Assembly (NCBI RefSeq): GCF_014650575.1
Contig: NZ_BMVF01000011.1
Location: forward strand, 186,001-250,000
DNA: 64,000 nt
Source of the DNA: Streptomyces naganishii JCM 4654
GTDB lineage: Bacteria > Actinomycetota > Actinomycetes > Streptomycetales > Streptomycetaceae
Reading direction: 5' to 3'
The first letter of the stretch is position 1, and the number at the start of each line of letters is the position of its first letter. Shown piece by piece: positions 27,000-35,675 of this stretch. The notes beneath the pieces were generated by a model. It was given only the letters and a program-made list of their open reading frames with translations. It had not been told where the DNA came from and searched no databases. The position numbers and the translations under genes were made by a program.

Positions 27000-28070
27000 T
27001 CAGGCCCCGGAGCCGAGGATCTCCGACAGGTCGTAGCGGACCGGTTCCTCCAACTGGGCGTAGGTGCAGCTCTCCGGGGTGCGGTCCGGGCGCCAGCGGC
27101 GGAAACGCGCGGTGTGCCGGAACCGCGCCCCGTTCTCCATGTGGTCGTACGCCACCTCGGCCACCCGCTCCGGTCTGAGCGGCACCCAGGACAGGTCCTT
27201 CTTGCCCGACCAGCGGCTCGGCGCGCCCGGCAGCCGGGCCGACTCGTGGGCCGCCTCCTCGGACCAGGCCGCCCACGGGTGCCCGGTCACGTCGTCCATC
27301 CGCAGCGGCTCGAGTTCGTCGATCAGCTCCGCGCGCCGCTTCATCGGGAAGGCGGCCGACACGCCGACGTGCTGGAGGGCGCCCCGGTCGTCGTAGAGCC
27401 CCAGCAGCAGGGAGCCCACGACGGGACCGCTCTTGTGGTGCCGGTAGCCGGCCACGACCACGTCCGCGGTGCGCTCGTGCTTGACCTTGAACATGGCCCG
27501 CTCGTCCTGGAGGTAGCGAAGCCCGAGCGGCTTGGCGACCACACCGTCGAGACCGGCCCCCTCGTACTGCTCGAACCACTGCCGCGCCACCTCGATGTCG
27601 GTGGTCGCGGGCGCCACATGCACCGGCGCCGTCGCCCACTCCAGCGCTCTGACCAGCAGCGGCCGCCGGTCGGACAGCGGCACGTCGAGCAGCGACTCGC
27701 CGTCCAGCGCGAGCAGGTCGAACGCCACGAAGGAGGACGGGGTCCGCTCCGCCAGCATCCGCACCCGCGAGTCGGCCGGATGGATCCGCTCGGTGAGCGC
27801 GTCGAAGTCCAGCCGCCCCTCACGGGCGATCACGATCTCCCCGTCCAGCACGCACCGCTCGGGCACCCGCTCCTTGAGCGCCTCCACCAGCTCGGGGAAG
27901 TACCGGGTCAGGGGCCTGCCGGTACGGCTGCCCAGCTCGACCTCGTCCCCGTCGCGGAACACGATCGCCCGGAAGCCGTCCCACTTCGCCTCGTACTGCA
28001 TGTCCGGCGGGATCCTGGCCACCGACTTGGCGAGCATCGGCTTCACGGGCGGCATCACCGGCAGGTCCAT
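27000..28070 (-). CDS. ATP-dependent DNA ligase (LigC/LigD-ligase type)
   Basis: Protein of 356 aa. The adenylation motif EAKWDGFR places the nucleophilic Lys at residue 29. Later nucleotidyltransferase motifs include GEIVI, FVAFDLLALDG, EGLVVAKPL-like GLDGVVAKPLG and the FKVKHERTADVVVAGY motif V. A C-terminal OB-fold (about 235-356) follows. It seals DNA nicks using ATP. It is encoded back-to-back with a LigD-type polymerase domain gene, so this genome splits the mycobacterial LigD functions over separate genes (non-homologous end joining). No Ku gene is in the window. Confidence 0.88.
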   Translation of the reverse strand: MDLPVMPPVKPMLAKSVARIPPDMQYEAKWDGFRAIVFRDGDEVELGSRTGRPLTRYFPELVEALKERVPERCVLDGEIVIAREGRLDFDALTERIHPADSRVRMLAERTPSSFVAFDLLALDGESLLDVPLSDRRPLLVRALEWATAPVHVAPATTDIEVARQWFEQYEGAGLDGVVAKPLGLRYLQDERAMFKVKHERTADVVVAGYRHHKSGPVVGSLLLGLYDDRGALQHVGVSAAFPMKRRAELIDELEPLRMDDVTGHPWAAWSEEAAHESARLPGAPSRWSGKKDLSWVPLRPERVAEVAYDHMENGARFRHTARFRRWRPDRTPESCTYAQLEEPVRYDLSEILGSGA

Positions 28071-28143
28071 GGCACCTCCATGGCACCGATTCTGCGCGCA
28101 CCGGGCCGCCCGCGCCCGGTGTGCGAGGCGTGCGCGGTACGCC

Positions 28144-28157
28144 TACCGTGGCTCGCA
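28144..28157 (+). promoter_or_regulatory. Leaderless promoter for LigD-type polymerase gene
   Basis: TACCGT at 28144-28149 lies seven bases before the ATG at 28157 and there is no ribosome site. The short 86-bp gap must also hold the divergent ligase promoter, so the two may be co-regulated. Confidence 0.4.
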
Positions 28158-29170
28158 TGGGCGATGCGGTGGAACTGGAGGTGGCCGGCCGGACCGTACG
28201 GCTGTCCAGCCCGGACAAGGTGTTCTTCCCGGAGCGCGGCTTCACCAAGCTGGACGTGGCCCGCTACTACCAGTCCGTGGCCCCGGGCATCCTGCGCGCC
28301 CTGCGCGACCGCCCCACCACCCTGGAGCGCTACCCGGACGGCATCACCGGCGAGTGGTTCTTCCAGAAGCGGGCGCCCAAGGGCATGCCCGACTGGATCC
28401 CGACCGCGCACATCACCTTCCCCAGCGGACGCAGCGCCGACGAGATGTGTCCCACCGAGGAGGCCGCCGTGGTGTGGGCCGCGCAGTACGGCACGCTCAC
28501 CTTCCACCCCTGGCCGGTACGGCGCGGCGACGTCGACCACCCCGACGAACTGCGCGTCGACCTGGACCCCCAGCCCGGCACCGACTACGCCGACGCGGTC
28601 CGGGCCGCCCACGAACTGCGCGCCGTGCTGGAGGAGTTCGGCGGGCTGCGCGGCTGGCCCAAGACCTCCGGCGGGCGCGGCCTGCACGTGTTCGTGCCCA
28701 TCGAACCGCGCTGGACCTTCACCCAGGTGCGGCGCGCGGCCATCGCGGTGGGGCGCGAGATGGAGCGGCGGATGCCCGAGCGGGTCACGATCAAGTGGTG
28801 GAAGGAGGAGCGCGGCGCCCGCATCTTCGTCGACTACAACCAGACGGCGCGCGACCGCACCATCGCCTCCGCCTACTCGGTACGGCCCCGCCCGCACGCC
28901 CCCGTCTCGGCGCCGCTGCGCTGGGAGGAGGTGGGCGACGCCCAGCCCGAGGACTTCGACCTGGCGACCATGCCGGCGCGGTTCGCCGAACTCGGGGACG
29001 TCCACGCGGACATGGACGAGCACGCGTACTCCCTGGAGGCGCTGCTGGAGCTCGCGGCGCGGGACGAGCGCGACCACGGCCTCGCGGACCTGCCCTATCC
29101 GCCGGAGTACCCGAAGATGCCGGGTGAGCCGAAGCGGGTGCAGCCGAGCAGGGCCAGGAAGGACGCGTAG
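28157..29170 (+). CDS. LigD-type DNA primase/polymerase domain protein
   Basis: Stand-alone polymerase domain of 337 aa, the LigD_Prim-Pol/NHEJ polymerase family. It opens with VRLSSPDKVFFPERGFTKLD and holds the catalytic Asp pair in RVDLDPQPG (residues 135-137). It also has KTSGGRGLHVFVPIEP and VFVDYNQ-like IFVDYNQTARDRT motifs. It adds ribo- or deoxynucleotides at broken ends during end joining. The ATG at 28157 follows a -10-like element. It is divergent from the ATP ligase gene. The last 20 residues are Arg/Lys-rich. Confidence 0.88.
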   Translation: MGDAVELEVAGRTVRLSSPDKVFFPERGFTKLDVARYYQSVAPGILRALRDRPTTLERYPDGITGEWFFQKRAPKGMPDWIPTAHITFPSGRSADEMCPTEEAAVVWAAQYGTLTFHPWPVRRGDVDHPDELRVDLDPQPGTDYADAVRAAHELRAVLEEFGGLRGWPKTSGGRGLHVFVPIEPRWTFTQVRRAAIAVGREMERRMPERVTIKWWKEERGARIFVDYNQTARDRTIASAYSVRPRPHAPVSAPLRWEEVGDAQPEDFDLATMPARFAELGDVHADMDEHAYSLEALLELAARDERDHGLADLPYPPEYPKMPGEPKRVQPSRARKDA

Positions 29171-29255
29171 CGGGCACGGGGCCGGACCATCCGCCCCCGC
29201 CGGGGCGCGGCTTCGCGGTTATCCTGATCCGCAACCGCCGGTGAGGAGTGCCGAA

Positions 29256-30311
29256 GTGTCCGAGGCAGTGTCGCGTCCCACGCTGGAGGCCGTGGCCGCC
29301 CGGGCGGGGGTCTCGCGGGCCACCGTGTCCCGTGTGGTCAACGGTGCCGACGGGGTCAGGGAGGCACTGGCCGAGCGGGTCCGGCGGGCCGTGGAGGAAC
29401 TCGGGTACGTGCCCAACCAGGCGGCCCGCAGCCTGGTGACCAAACGGCACGACGCCGTCGCCGTCGTCATCGCCGAACCGGAGACCCGGGTCTTCGCCGA
29501 CCCCTTCTTCGCGCTGCAACTGCGCGGAATCAGCAAGGAGCTGACGGCACATGACGCCCAGCTCGTGCTGCTGCTGACCGAGGGCCGCGACGACCACGCC
29601 CGGGTGGGGCGCTACCTGGCGGGCGGCCATGTCGACGGCGCGCTCGTCTTCTCCCTCCACCTCGACGACCCGCTGCCCGGGCTGATCCAGCGCGCCGGAG
29701 TGCCGACCGTGTTCGGCGGACGGCCCGGCTGGAGCGACGGTTCGCGGCGGGTGGTGTACGTCGACAGCGACAACCGGGGCGGGGCCCGCGAGGCCGTACG
29801 GCACCTGGCCGGGCTCGGCCGCCGCCGGATCGGGCACATCACCGGACCGCTCGACCAGACCTCGGCGGTGGACCGGCTGGACGGTTACCGGGACGTCATG
29901 GTGGACGCCGATCCCCGGCTCCTCGTGGAGAGCGACTTCACTCCCGCCGACGGCGAGCGCGCCATGCGCGAACTCCTCGACCGCTGCCCGGACCTCGACG
30001 CGGTGTTCGCCGCCAACGATCTCACCGCGTCCGGCGCGCTGCGGGTGCTGCGCGAGCGTGGGCTGCGGGTGCCGGAGGACGTCGCCGTCGTCGGCTTCGA
30101 CGACATGCTCCCCGTGGCCGAGCAGACCGACCCCCCACTGACAACGGTCCGCCAGGACATAGAGGAGATGGGCCGCCTGATGACCCGCCTGCTCCTGCGC
30201 GGCCTCGACCGGGGGGACGGCGGGACGGGCCAGTCCGGCGAGGCCGCGGTGGGAGGCGCACCGCGCAGCGTGGTCCTGCCGACGACACTGATCCGACGCG
30301 CCTCCGCGTAA
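29256..30311 (+). CDS. LacI-family transcriptional regulator (solo)
   Basis: Protein of 351 aa. The N-terminal helix-turn-helix LEAVAARAGVSRATVSRVVN is followed by a hinge and an effector domain with VDGALVFSLHLDDPLPG, AVFAANDLTASGALRVLRER, and the closing VAVVGFDDM and DPPLTTVRQDIEEMG motifs. The GTG at 29256 is chosen because GAGGAG lies 7 bases upstream. No sugar transporter or hydrolase adjoins it (LigD-type polymerase on the left, VOC protein on the right), so its targets are probably elsewhere. A Gly-rich loop near residues 315-330 is slightly unusual. Confidence 0.85.
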   Translation: MSEAVSRPTLEAVAARAGVSRATVSRVVNGADGVREALAERVRRAVEELGYVPNQAARSLVTKRHDAVAVVIAEPETRVFADPFFALQLRGISKELTAHDAQLVLLLTEGRDDHARVGRYLAGGHVDGALVFSLHLDDPLPGLIQRAGVPTVFGGRPGWSDGSRRVVYVDSDNRGGAREAVRHLAGLGRRRIGHITGPLDQTSAVDRLDGYRDVMVDADPRLLVESDFTPADGERAMRELLDRCPDLDAVFAANDLTASGALRVLRERGLRVPEDVAVVGFDDMLPVAEQTDPPLTTVRQDIEEMGRLMTRLLLRGLDRGDGGTGQSGEAAVGGAPRSVVLPTTLIRRASA

Positions 30312-30317
30312 GCAGAC

Positions 30318-31109
30318 CTACGTCTGCGGCGCGGCGCTCCTGATCACTGCGAAGCGGGCGCCGGAGGGGTCCGTGAGGCGGGCGATCCGGCCGACTCCGG
30401 GGACGTCGGCGGCGGGCTTGCGGACCGTGCCGCCCAGTTGCTCCGCCTTGGCGGCCGTGGCGTCGGCGTCGGTCACCTCGAAGTACGGCAGCCAGTGCGG
30501 GCCGCCCTCCGCCTCGACGGGGTCGTCGGAGAGCGGCACGATGCCGCCGAACATGGCGTCCTCCCCGACCTCGGCGGGGTTCACGCAGGTGTAGGTGCCG
30601 CCGGGGAAGGGCACGGCCGAAGTCTCCAGGCCCAGCACCTTGTTGTAGAACGCGGCGGCCGCGGCGATGTCCGGGGTGTAGAGCTCCACCCAGCACAGCG
30701 AACCGGGGTCGCCCGCCACGTCGACGCCCTTGGTCTGCCCGGGCTGCCAGATGCCGAAGGGCACGCCGGCCTTGTCGGAGAGGACCGCCATGCGGCCCTG
30801 GCCCATCACGTCCATGGGCTGCGCCAGCACACCGCCGTGCGCCTGCTCGGCCGCCTTGGCGGTGGCCTCGGCGTCGGCGCTCTGGAAGTACACGGTCCAG
30901 GAGGGCGGCCCCTGCCCGGCCGTGGTCTGCATGCCGCCGGCTACCGTCCGGCCGTCCAGCTGGAAGAAGCCGTAACCGCCGGCCTCGGGGCCCGCCGACC
31001 GGAACTCCCAGCCGAAGAGCCCCCGGTAGAAGGAGCGGGCGCCGTCGAGGTCGGAAGTACTTACGTCGATCCAGTTCGGGGCGCCGTTGACGAAACGGGT
31101 GGTGAGCAT
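30318..31109 (-). CDS. VOC-family (glyoxalase/bleomycin-resistance fold) tandem protein
   Basis: Protein of 263 aa made of two vicinal-oxygen-chelate modules (about 10-125 and 135-260). Each begins with a PNWIDVSTSDLDGARSFYRG or CWVELYTPDIAAAAAFYNKV pattern and ends with a GVPFGIW or GARFAVI strand. Many Streptomyces homologues are called hydroxylases or glyoxalases without direct evidence. The reaction here is unknown. GAAGG lies just before the ATG at 31107-31109. It converges on the solo lacI gene with a 6-bp gap. Confidence 0.82.
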   Translation of the reverse strand: MLTTRFVNGAPNWIDVSTSDLDGARSFYRGLFGWEFRSAGPEAGGYGFFQLDGRTVAGGMQTTAGQGPPSWTVYFQSADAEATAKAAEQAHGGVLAQPMDVMGQGRMAVLSDKAGVPFGIWQPGQTKGVDVAGDPGSLCWVELYTPDIAAAAAFYNKVLGLETSAVPFPGGTYTCVNPAEVGEDAMFGGIVPLSDDPVEAEGGPHWLPYFEVTDADATAAKAEQLGGTVRKPAADVPGVGRIARLTDPSGARFAVIRSAAPQT

Positions 31110-31313
31110 CCTTGCCCTCCTTCGAAGGGAACCAGATGGTCCGCACAGCCGAGTCTGGCACCCCCCACTGACAACCGCGCCCCGACCGCGGCCGCGGCGA
31201 GCCGCCGTGCGGTGGCCGCCGTACCCCGGCCATCATGGGGTGGCCGGGGGCCCAGGGCTCGCGTTGATGCGGCGTTGATCGAACGTTTTTCGCCGCGCGG
31301 CAGGATCTCGCGC

Positions 31314-31559
31314 ATGCACTCCGAGACGATCACCCCGGCCGACACCGCCTGGCAGGACCGGGCCCTGTGCGCCCAGACCGGGGCCGACTTCTTCTTTCCC
31401 GAGCCGGGCAGCTCGGTGCGCGAGGCCAAGCGCATCTGCGGGATGTGCGAGATGCGCCCGGCCTGCCTGGAGTACGCCCTGGCCAACGACGAACGCTTCG
31501 GCGTCTGGGGCGGCCTGTCCGAGAAGGAGCGGCTGGCCCTCAGGAAGGTCACCCCCTAG
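31314..31559 (+). CDS. WhiB-like iron-sulphur transcription factor
   Basis: Small protein of 81 aa. The four cluster cysteines are C19, C42, C45 and C51 (the last three in CGMCEMRPAC), followed by the family's GVWGG turn at 63-67 and a basic C-terminus ERLALRKV. Wbl proteins bind a [4Fe-4S] cluster and usually act with the principal sigma factor in development or stress responses; the specific role of this paralogue is unknown. The ATG at 31314 is preceded by AGGAT. It is monocistronic and convergent with the desaturase gene. Confidence 0.9.
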   Translation: MHSETITPADTAWQDRALCAQTGADFFFPEPGSSVREAKRICGMCEMRPACLEYALANDERFGVWGGLSEKERLALRKVTP

Positions 31560-31576
31560 GCGCGGCCCAGCGCCGG

Positions 31577-32551
31577 TCAGCCGCTCGCGCGGGCCGCCAT
31601 CCGCGCCTTGCGCGCGGCCAGCTTCTCGTCGAACTTCGCGGCCTCCGCGTCCAGGCCGTGCAGGAACAGCCCCAGTTCCTCCTGCGCCTTCAGCCCCTCC
31701 GGGCCCAGCCCGCCGATCTCCATGACCTTCAGGAACCGCAGCACCGGCTGGAGCACGTCGTCGTGGTGGATGCGCAGGTTGTAGACCTCGCCGATGGCCA
31801 TCTGGGCCGCCGCCCGCTCGAAACCGGGGATGCCGTGCCCGGGCATCCGGAAGTCGACCACCACGTCCCGCACCGCCCGCATGGTGAGGTCGGGCGCGAG
31901 CTCGAAGGCCGCCTTGAGCAGGTTGCGGTAGAAGACCATGTGCAGGTTCTCGTCGGTCGCGATCCGCGCCAGCATGCGGTCGCAGACCGGGTCGCCGGAC
32001 TGGTGCCCGGTGTTGCGGTGCGAGATGCGGGTGGCGAGCTCCTGGAAGGCCACGTAGGCCACGGAGTGCAGCATCGAGTGCCGGTTGTCCGACTCGAAGC
32101 CCTCGCTCATGTGCGCCATCCGGAAACGCTCCAGCTTGTCCGGGTCCACCGCGCGCGAGGCGAGCAGGTAGTCGCGCATGACGATGCCGTGCCGGCCCTC
32201 CTCGGCCGTCCAGCGGTGCACCCAGGTGCCCCAGGCGCCGTCACGGCCGAAGAGCGTGGCGATCTCGTGGTGGTAGCTCGGAAGGTTGTCCTCGGTCAGC
32301 AGGTTGACGACGAGGGCGGTCCGGCCGACCTCGGTGACCTTGGACTGCTCCTTGTCCCAGGCCTCGCCGTCCGCGAACTGCCCGGGGAAGTTGCGGCCGT
32401 CGCTCCAGGGCACGTACTCGTGCGGCATCCAGTCCTTGGCGACCTGCAGATGCCGGTTCAGCTCCTTCTCGACCACTTCCTCCAGGGCGTACAGCAGCCG
32501 CGCGTCGGTCCAGACTGACGTGCTGCCGAGGTGAGGAGAAGTGATCGTCAC
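31577..32551 (-). CDS. Acyl-ACP desaturase (soluble diiron)
   Basis: Protein of 324 aa, soluble ferritin-like fold. Diiron ligands are seen as E87 (TEDNLPSYH), E118 and H121 (EEGRH), E171, and E201 and H204 (DENLH). The 121-to-171 and 201-to-204 spacings match plant stearoyl-ACP desaturases. It introduces a cis double bond into acyl-ACP or acyl-CoA using oxygen and ferredoxin, altering membrane fluidity. It is transcribed from a region holding a 15-bp palindromic repeat array 66-125 bp upstream, pointing to a dedicated repressor. It is monocistronic. Confidence 0.88.
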   Translation of the reverse strand: MTITSPHLGSTSVWTDARLLYALEEVVEKELNRHLQVAKDWMPHEYVPWSDGRNFPGQFADGEAWDKEQSKVTEVGRTALVVNLLTEDNLPSYHHEIATLFGRDGAWGTWVHRWTAEEGRHGIVMRDYLLASRAVDPDKLERFRMAHMSEGFESDNRHSMLHSVAYVAFQELATRISHRNTGHQSGDPVCDRMLARIATDENLHMVFYRNLLKAAFELAPDLTMRAVRDVVVDFRMPGHGIPGFERAAAQMAIGEVYNLRIHHDDVLQPVLRFLKVMEIGGLGPEGLKAQEELGLFLHGLDAEAAKFDEKLAARKARMAARASG

Positions 32552-32616
32552 GGTGACTCCAGGGGGACGCGCGGACGTGCGGGGCGGGGCAGGACCCGGC
32601 GAGCGGTGCCGGGAAC

Positions 32617-32676
32617 TTACGGGATCGTAGGCTACGAATCCGTAGGTTACGAAGCCGTAGGTTAAGAACGCTGTAA
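32617..32676. promoter_or_regulatory. Tandem 15-bp palindromic operator array upstream of desaturase
   Basis: Four units of 15 bp run head to tail from 32617. The first three contain TACG-GGAT-CGTA (32618-32629), CTACG-AATC-CGTAG (32632-32645) and TACG-AAGC-CGTA (32648-32659), centred exactly 15 bp apart. The fourth (32662-32676) is degenerate. No gene overlaps. It lies just upstream of the desaturase start and is probably a multi-copy repressor site. Confidence 0.7.
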
Positions 32677-32777
32677 AGATCGCTGATCAGCGCGTGTCCG
32701 CGGGGGAGTTGAAGCGGACGCCGTACAGCCCCGGGACCCGCAGGTCCAGGGGCTGAGGAGGTGAGCGGATCACCCAA

Positions 32778-33554
32778 TCAGGCATACAGCTCCCGCAGTC
32801 GGACGGAGAGGCACGTCACACAGCCCTCGAGCTTCTCGAACTCGCCGATGTCCACCAGGACCGGCTCGAAGCCCAGATCGCCGAGGAGTTCGGCGGTCTT
32901 CGGCGCGCTCGCCGCCATCAGCAGCTTGCCGCCGCCGAGCAGCACCACGTGCCCGCCGGACTCCTCGGGCACCGGCAGGAAGCGCGGGTAGAGCGACGGC
33001 GTGTCGACCTTCGGGATGTGGCCGATGACGGTGCCGTCCGGCAGCGCGGTCACCGCCGACTTCAGATGCAGCACCTTGCTCACGGGCACGGCCACGACCC
33101 GCGCCCCGAGCGGCTCGAACGCGGCGCGCAGCTGCTGGACCCCGGCCGCGTTGGTGCGCCCGCCCCGGCCCACGTAGATCGTGTCGCCGACCTTCAGCAC
33201 GTCCCCGCCGTCCAGGGTGCCGGGCTCCCAGACCCAGTTGACCGAGCAGCCGAGCCGCGCCACGGCCTCCTCGACGCCCGCGGTCTCCGCGCGCCGGGAC
33301 TCCGCGCCGGGCCGGGTGATCAGGGCCACGTTCCGGTACATGACGACGGTGTCCTCGACGAACACCGAGTCCGGGCAGTCGCCGGCCTCCTCGACCTCGA
33401 TCGTCTCCCAGCCGTGGGTGCGCAGCGCCTCGACGTACTCCTCCCACTGCCGCAGCGCCACCTCGACGTCGACCGGCTCCCGCTCGATGTGCGTGACCAG
33501 CCCTTCGGCGAGGCGGGGGCCGGGGCGGCGGACGAGGGCCTTCTGGCTGGGCAC
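32778..33554 (-). CDS. Dimethylarginine dimethylaminohydrolase (DDAH) family protein
   Basis: Protein of 258 aa, amidinotransferase/pentein fold. Substrate and catalytic residues appear as DSVFVEDT, GTLDGGDVL, H163 in HLKSAV, and a C-terminal nucleophilic Cys in EGCVTCLSVRL (C248 by comparison with DDAH). It converts methylated arginine to citrulline and methylamine, or hydrolyses a related guanidino compound. The GTG at 33552-33554 is used because GGAAGG sits about 8 bases before it; earlier starts lack this. It is co-directional with the desaturase but has its own upstream gap. Confidence 0.88.
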   Translation of the reverse strand: MPSQKALVRRPGPRLAEGLVTHIEREPVDVEVALRQWEEYVEALRTHGWETIEVEEAGDCPDSVFVEDTVVMYRNVALITRPGAESRRAETAGVEEAVARLGCSVNWVWEPGTLDGGDVLKVGDTIYVGRGGRTNAAGVQQLRAAFEPLGARVVAVPVSKVLHLKSAVTALPDGTVIGHIPKVDTPSLYPRFLPVPEESGGHVVLLGGGKLLMAASAPKTAELLGDLGFEPVLVDIGEFEKLEGCVTCLSVRLRELYA

Positions 33555-33666
33555 GAGTGACCTTCCGGATCGGCGGGGCGGTTCTGACCGGTGCGGGCGT
33601 GTCCGCACCGGTTGGCCATCATGCGCCAATCGTCCCCGCCCACAAAACCCTCGTTGCCGCCCTGTG

Positions 33667-33702
33667 CCCCTCCTGAGACCCGTGCGCGGATCTCAGGAGG
33701 GG
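33667..33702 (-). terminator. Rho-independent-like hairpin after ABC-F gene
   Basis: CCCCTCCTGAGA (33667-33678) pairs perfectly with TCTCAGGAGGGG (33691-33702) over 12 bp with a 12-nt loop. It lies immediately past the stop of the minus-strand ABC-F gene and upstream of the DDAH gene. Confidence 0.6.
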
Positions 33703-33712
33703 CGGTCGCGGC

Positions 33713-35338
33713 CTACGCCGGGTCCATGACCGCCTCCCGGGTGGTCTCCCTGAGTTCTCCCTCCTCCACGACCAGCCAGCGGGTGATGCCGACGGACTCC
33801 AGGAACGGCAGGTCGTGGCTCGCCACGATCAGTGCGCCCTGGTAGGACTCGAGCGCCGTCGTCAGCTGGCGCACGCTCGCCATGTCCAGGTTGTTGGTCG
33901 GCTCGTCGAGCATGAGCAGCTGCGGCGCGGGCTCGGCGAGCAGCAGCGCGGCCAGCGCCGCCCGGAACCGCTCGCCGCCGGACAGCGTGGCCGCCTTGCG
34001 GTCGGCCCGTCCGCCCCGGAACAGGAAGCGGGCCAGCCGCGCCCGGATCCGGTTGTTCGTGGCGCCCGGCGCGTGCCGTGCCACGTTCTCCGCGACGGTC
34101 AGCTCCCCGTCGAGCACGTCGAGCCGCTGCGGCAGGAACCGCAGCGGCACGTGCGCCGTCACGTGCCCCGACACCGGCTCCAGCTCGCCGGTGATCGTAC
34201 GCAGCAGCGTCGTCTTGCCCGAGCCGTTGCGGCCGACCAGCGCGACCCGCTCCGGGCCGCGCAGCTCGTGCGTGCCCGGGACGCGCGTGCCGTACGCGAG
34301 TTCCAGGTTCTCCAGGGTGAGGACACCGCGCCCGGGCGGTACGGCCGTGTACGGCAGGTCGACGCGGATCTCCTCGTCGTCCCGTACGGCCTCCACCGCC
34401 TCGTCGAGCCGTTCCCGCGCCTCGGCGAGCCGCTCCTCGTGCATGACGCGGTGCTTGCCCGCGGACTCCTGGGCCGCGCGCTTGCGGGCGCCCATGACGA
34501 TCTTCGGCTCGCGCTTGCTGTCCCACATCTTCTGCCCGTACCGCTTGCGGCGGGCCAGCTTCACCTGCGCGTCGGCGAGCTCGCGCTTCTGCCTGCGCAG
34601 GTCGGCCTCGGCGACGCGGACCATGCGCTCGGCCGCGTCCTGCTCGGTGGCCAGGGCCTCCTCGTACGCCGAGAAGTTGCCGCCGTACCAGGTGACCTCC
34701 CCGGAGCGCAGGTCCGCGATCCGGTCGACCAGTTCGAGCAGTTCCCGGTCGTGGCTGACCACCACCAGCACGCCCGGCCAGGCCGCGACGGCCGCGTACA
34801 GCCGCCGGCGCGCGTACAGGTCGAGGTTGTTGGTCGGCTCGTCCAGCAGCAGCACGTCGGGCCGGCGCAGCAGCAGCGCGGCCAGCCGCAGCAGCACCGA
34901 CTCGCCGCCCGAGACCTCGCCGACCGTGCGGTCCAGGCCGATGTGGCCGAGGCCGAGCTCGCCCAGGGTGGCCAGGGCGCGCTCCTCCACGTCCCAGTCG
35001 TCGCCCAGGGTCTCGAAGTGCTCCTCGGACACCTCGCCGGACTCGATGGCGTGCAGCGCGGCCCGGCGCGCGGCGATCCCGAGCGCCTCGTCGACGCGCA
35101 GGGAGGTGTCCAGGGTGACGTTCTGCGGCAGCAGGCCGACCCCGCCCGTGACCCGGACGGTGCCGTCGGAGGGGGTCAGCTCCCCGGCGACGAGTTTCAG
35201 CAGAGTGGACTTCCCCGATCCGTTGACGCCGACGAGCCCGGTGCGGCCGGGGCCGAAGGCGATGTCGAGGCCGGTGAGGACGGAGGTGCCGTCCGGCCAG
35301 GCGAAGGACAGGGAGGTGCAGGTGACGGATGCGGACAT
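33713..35338 (-). CDS. ABC-F family ATPase (ribosome-associated type)
   Basis: Soluble protein of 541 aa with two ABC modules and no membrane helices. The first Walker A is GVNGSGKST at residues 37-45 and the second is GRNGSGKTT. Signatures VSGGES and LSGGER each precede a Walker B with LLLDEPTNNLDL or LMLDEPTNNLDM. The basic linker between domains (about 215-300, with RRQKRELADAQVKLARRKRY) is the ribosome-contact element of ABC-F proteins. Some members protect the ribosome from antibiotics, others act in translation. A 337-bp non-coding region precedes it. Substrate or drug specificity cannot be deduced. Confidence 0.87.
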   Translation of the reverse strand: MSASVTCTSLSFAWPDGTSVLTGLDIAFGPGRTGLVGVNGSGKSTLLKLVAGELTPSDGTVRVTGGVGLLPQNVTLDTSLRVDEALGIAARRAALHAIESGEVSEEHFETLGDDWDVEERALATLGELGLGHIGLDRTVGEVSGGESVLLRLAALLLRRPDVLLLDEPTNNLDLYARRRLYAAVAAWPGVLVVVSHDRELLELVDRIADLRSGEVTWYGGNFSAYEEALATEQDAAERMVRVAEADLRRQKRELADAQVKLARRKRYGQKMWDSKREPKIVMGARKRAAQESAGKHRVMHEERLAEARERLDEAVEAVRDDEEIRVDLPYTAVPPGRGVLTLENLELAYGTRVPGTHELRGPERVALVGRNGSGKTTLLRTITGELEPVSGHVTAHVPLRFLPQRLDVLDGELTVAENVARHAPGATNNRIRARLARFLFRGGRADRKAATLSGGERFRAALAALLLAEPAPQLLMLDEPTNNLDMASVRQLTTALESYQGALIVASHDLPFLESVGITRWLVVEEGELRETTREAVMDPA

Positions 35339-35675
35339 GGGCGGCCTCGCGGTTGCTTGGTGCGGTCAGGGCAAACGCGTGTCGAGACACCGCGGGGGGC
35401 GACGGTCCGTGTAGGCGGGAGGGCACGGGGCATCAGAAGAGCCCTGGGCCGGACTTCCTTCAGGACGGCTCGGACGCCGAGGTCGCACGCGGCACACACA
35501 CCCGGACGGGTGTGCGGCGGTGTCTCAGGACCTCAGACGAGCAACGTCCTTCTCCAATCGGCGGCAACAGGACCGCTCCAGACGCTACGAGGCGGCCAAG
35601 CGGCTGTCAAAGGAATTAAGAGCAACCCATGGAACGAGACGTGGGCCGAGCGGCCCGCGGCACCAAGGAGGCACC
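35339..35675. other. Intergenic region with hairpin, ABC-F/GPP34 divergent
   Basis: A 337-bp gap between divergent genes. It holds a hairpin with 7-bp arms CACACCC (35497-35503) and GGGTGTG (35508-35514) around GGAC, roughly 160 bp upstream of the ABC-F start, and a somewhat A-rich stretch at 35610-35640 with AAGGAGG (35665-35671) as ribosome site for the GPP34 gene. I see no convincing small gene. The hairpin could be an attenuator, since some ABC-F genes are attenuated, but no leader peptide was identified. Confidence 0.4.

Noticed and set aside
26943..27010. Repeated CTGAG words and a short GGGGCC/GGCCCC hairpin between the dehydrogenase and ligase genes
   Set aside because: The arms are only 6 bp and overlap the ligase stop; the repeats are irregular and not clearly functional.
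26943..28143. LacI at 29256 as a regulator of the ligase/polymerase genes
   Set aside because: No LacI-type palindrome was found in the shared promoter region, and the regulator is oriented away with its own ribosome site.
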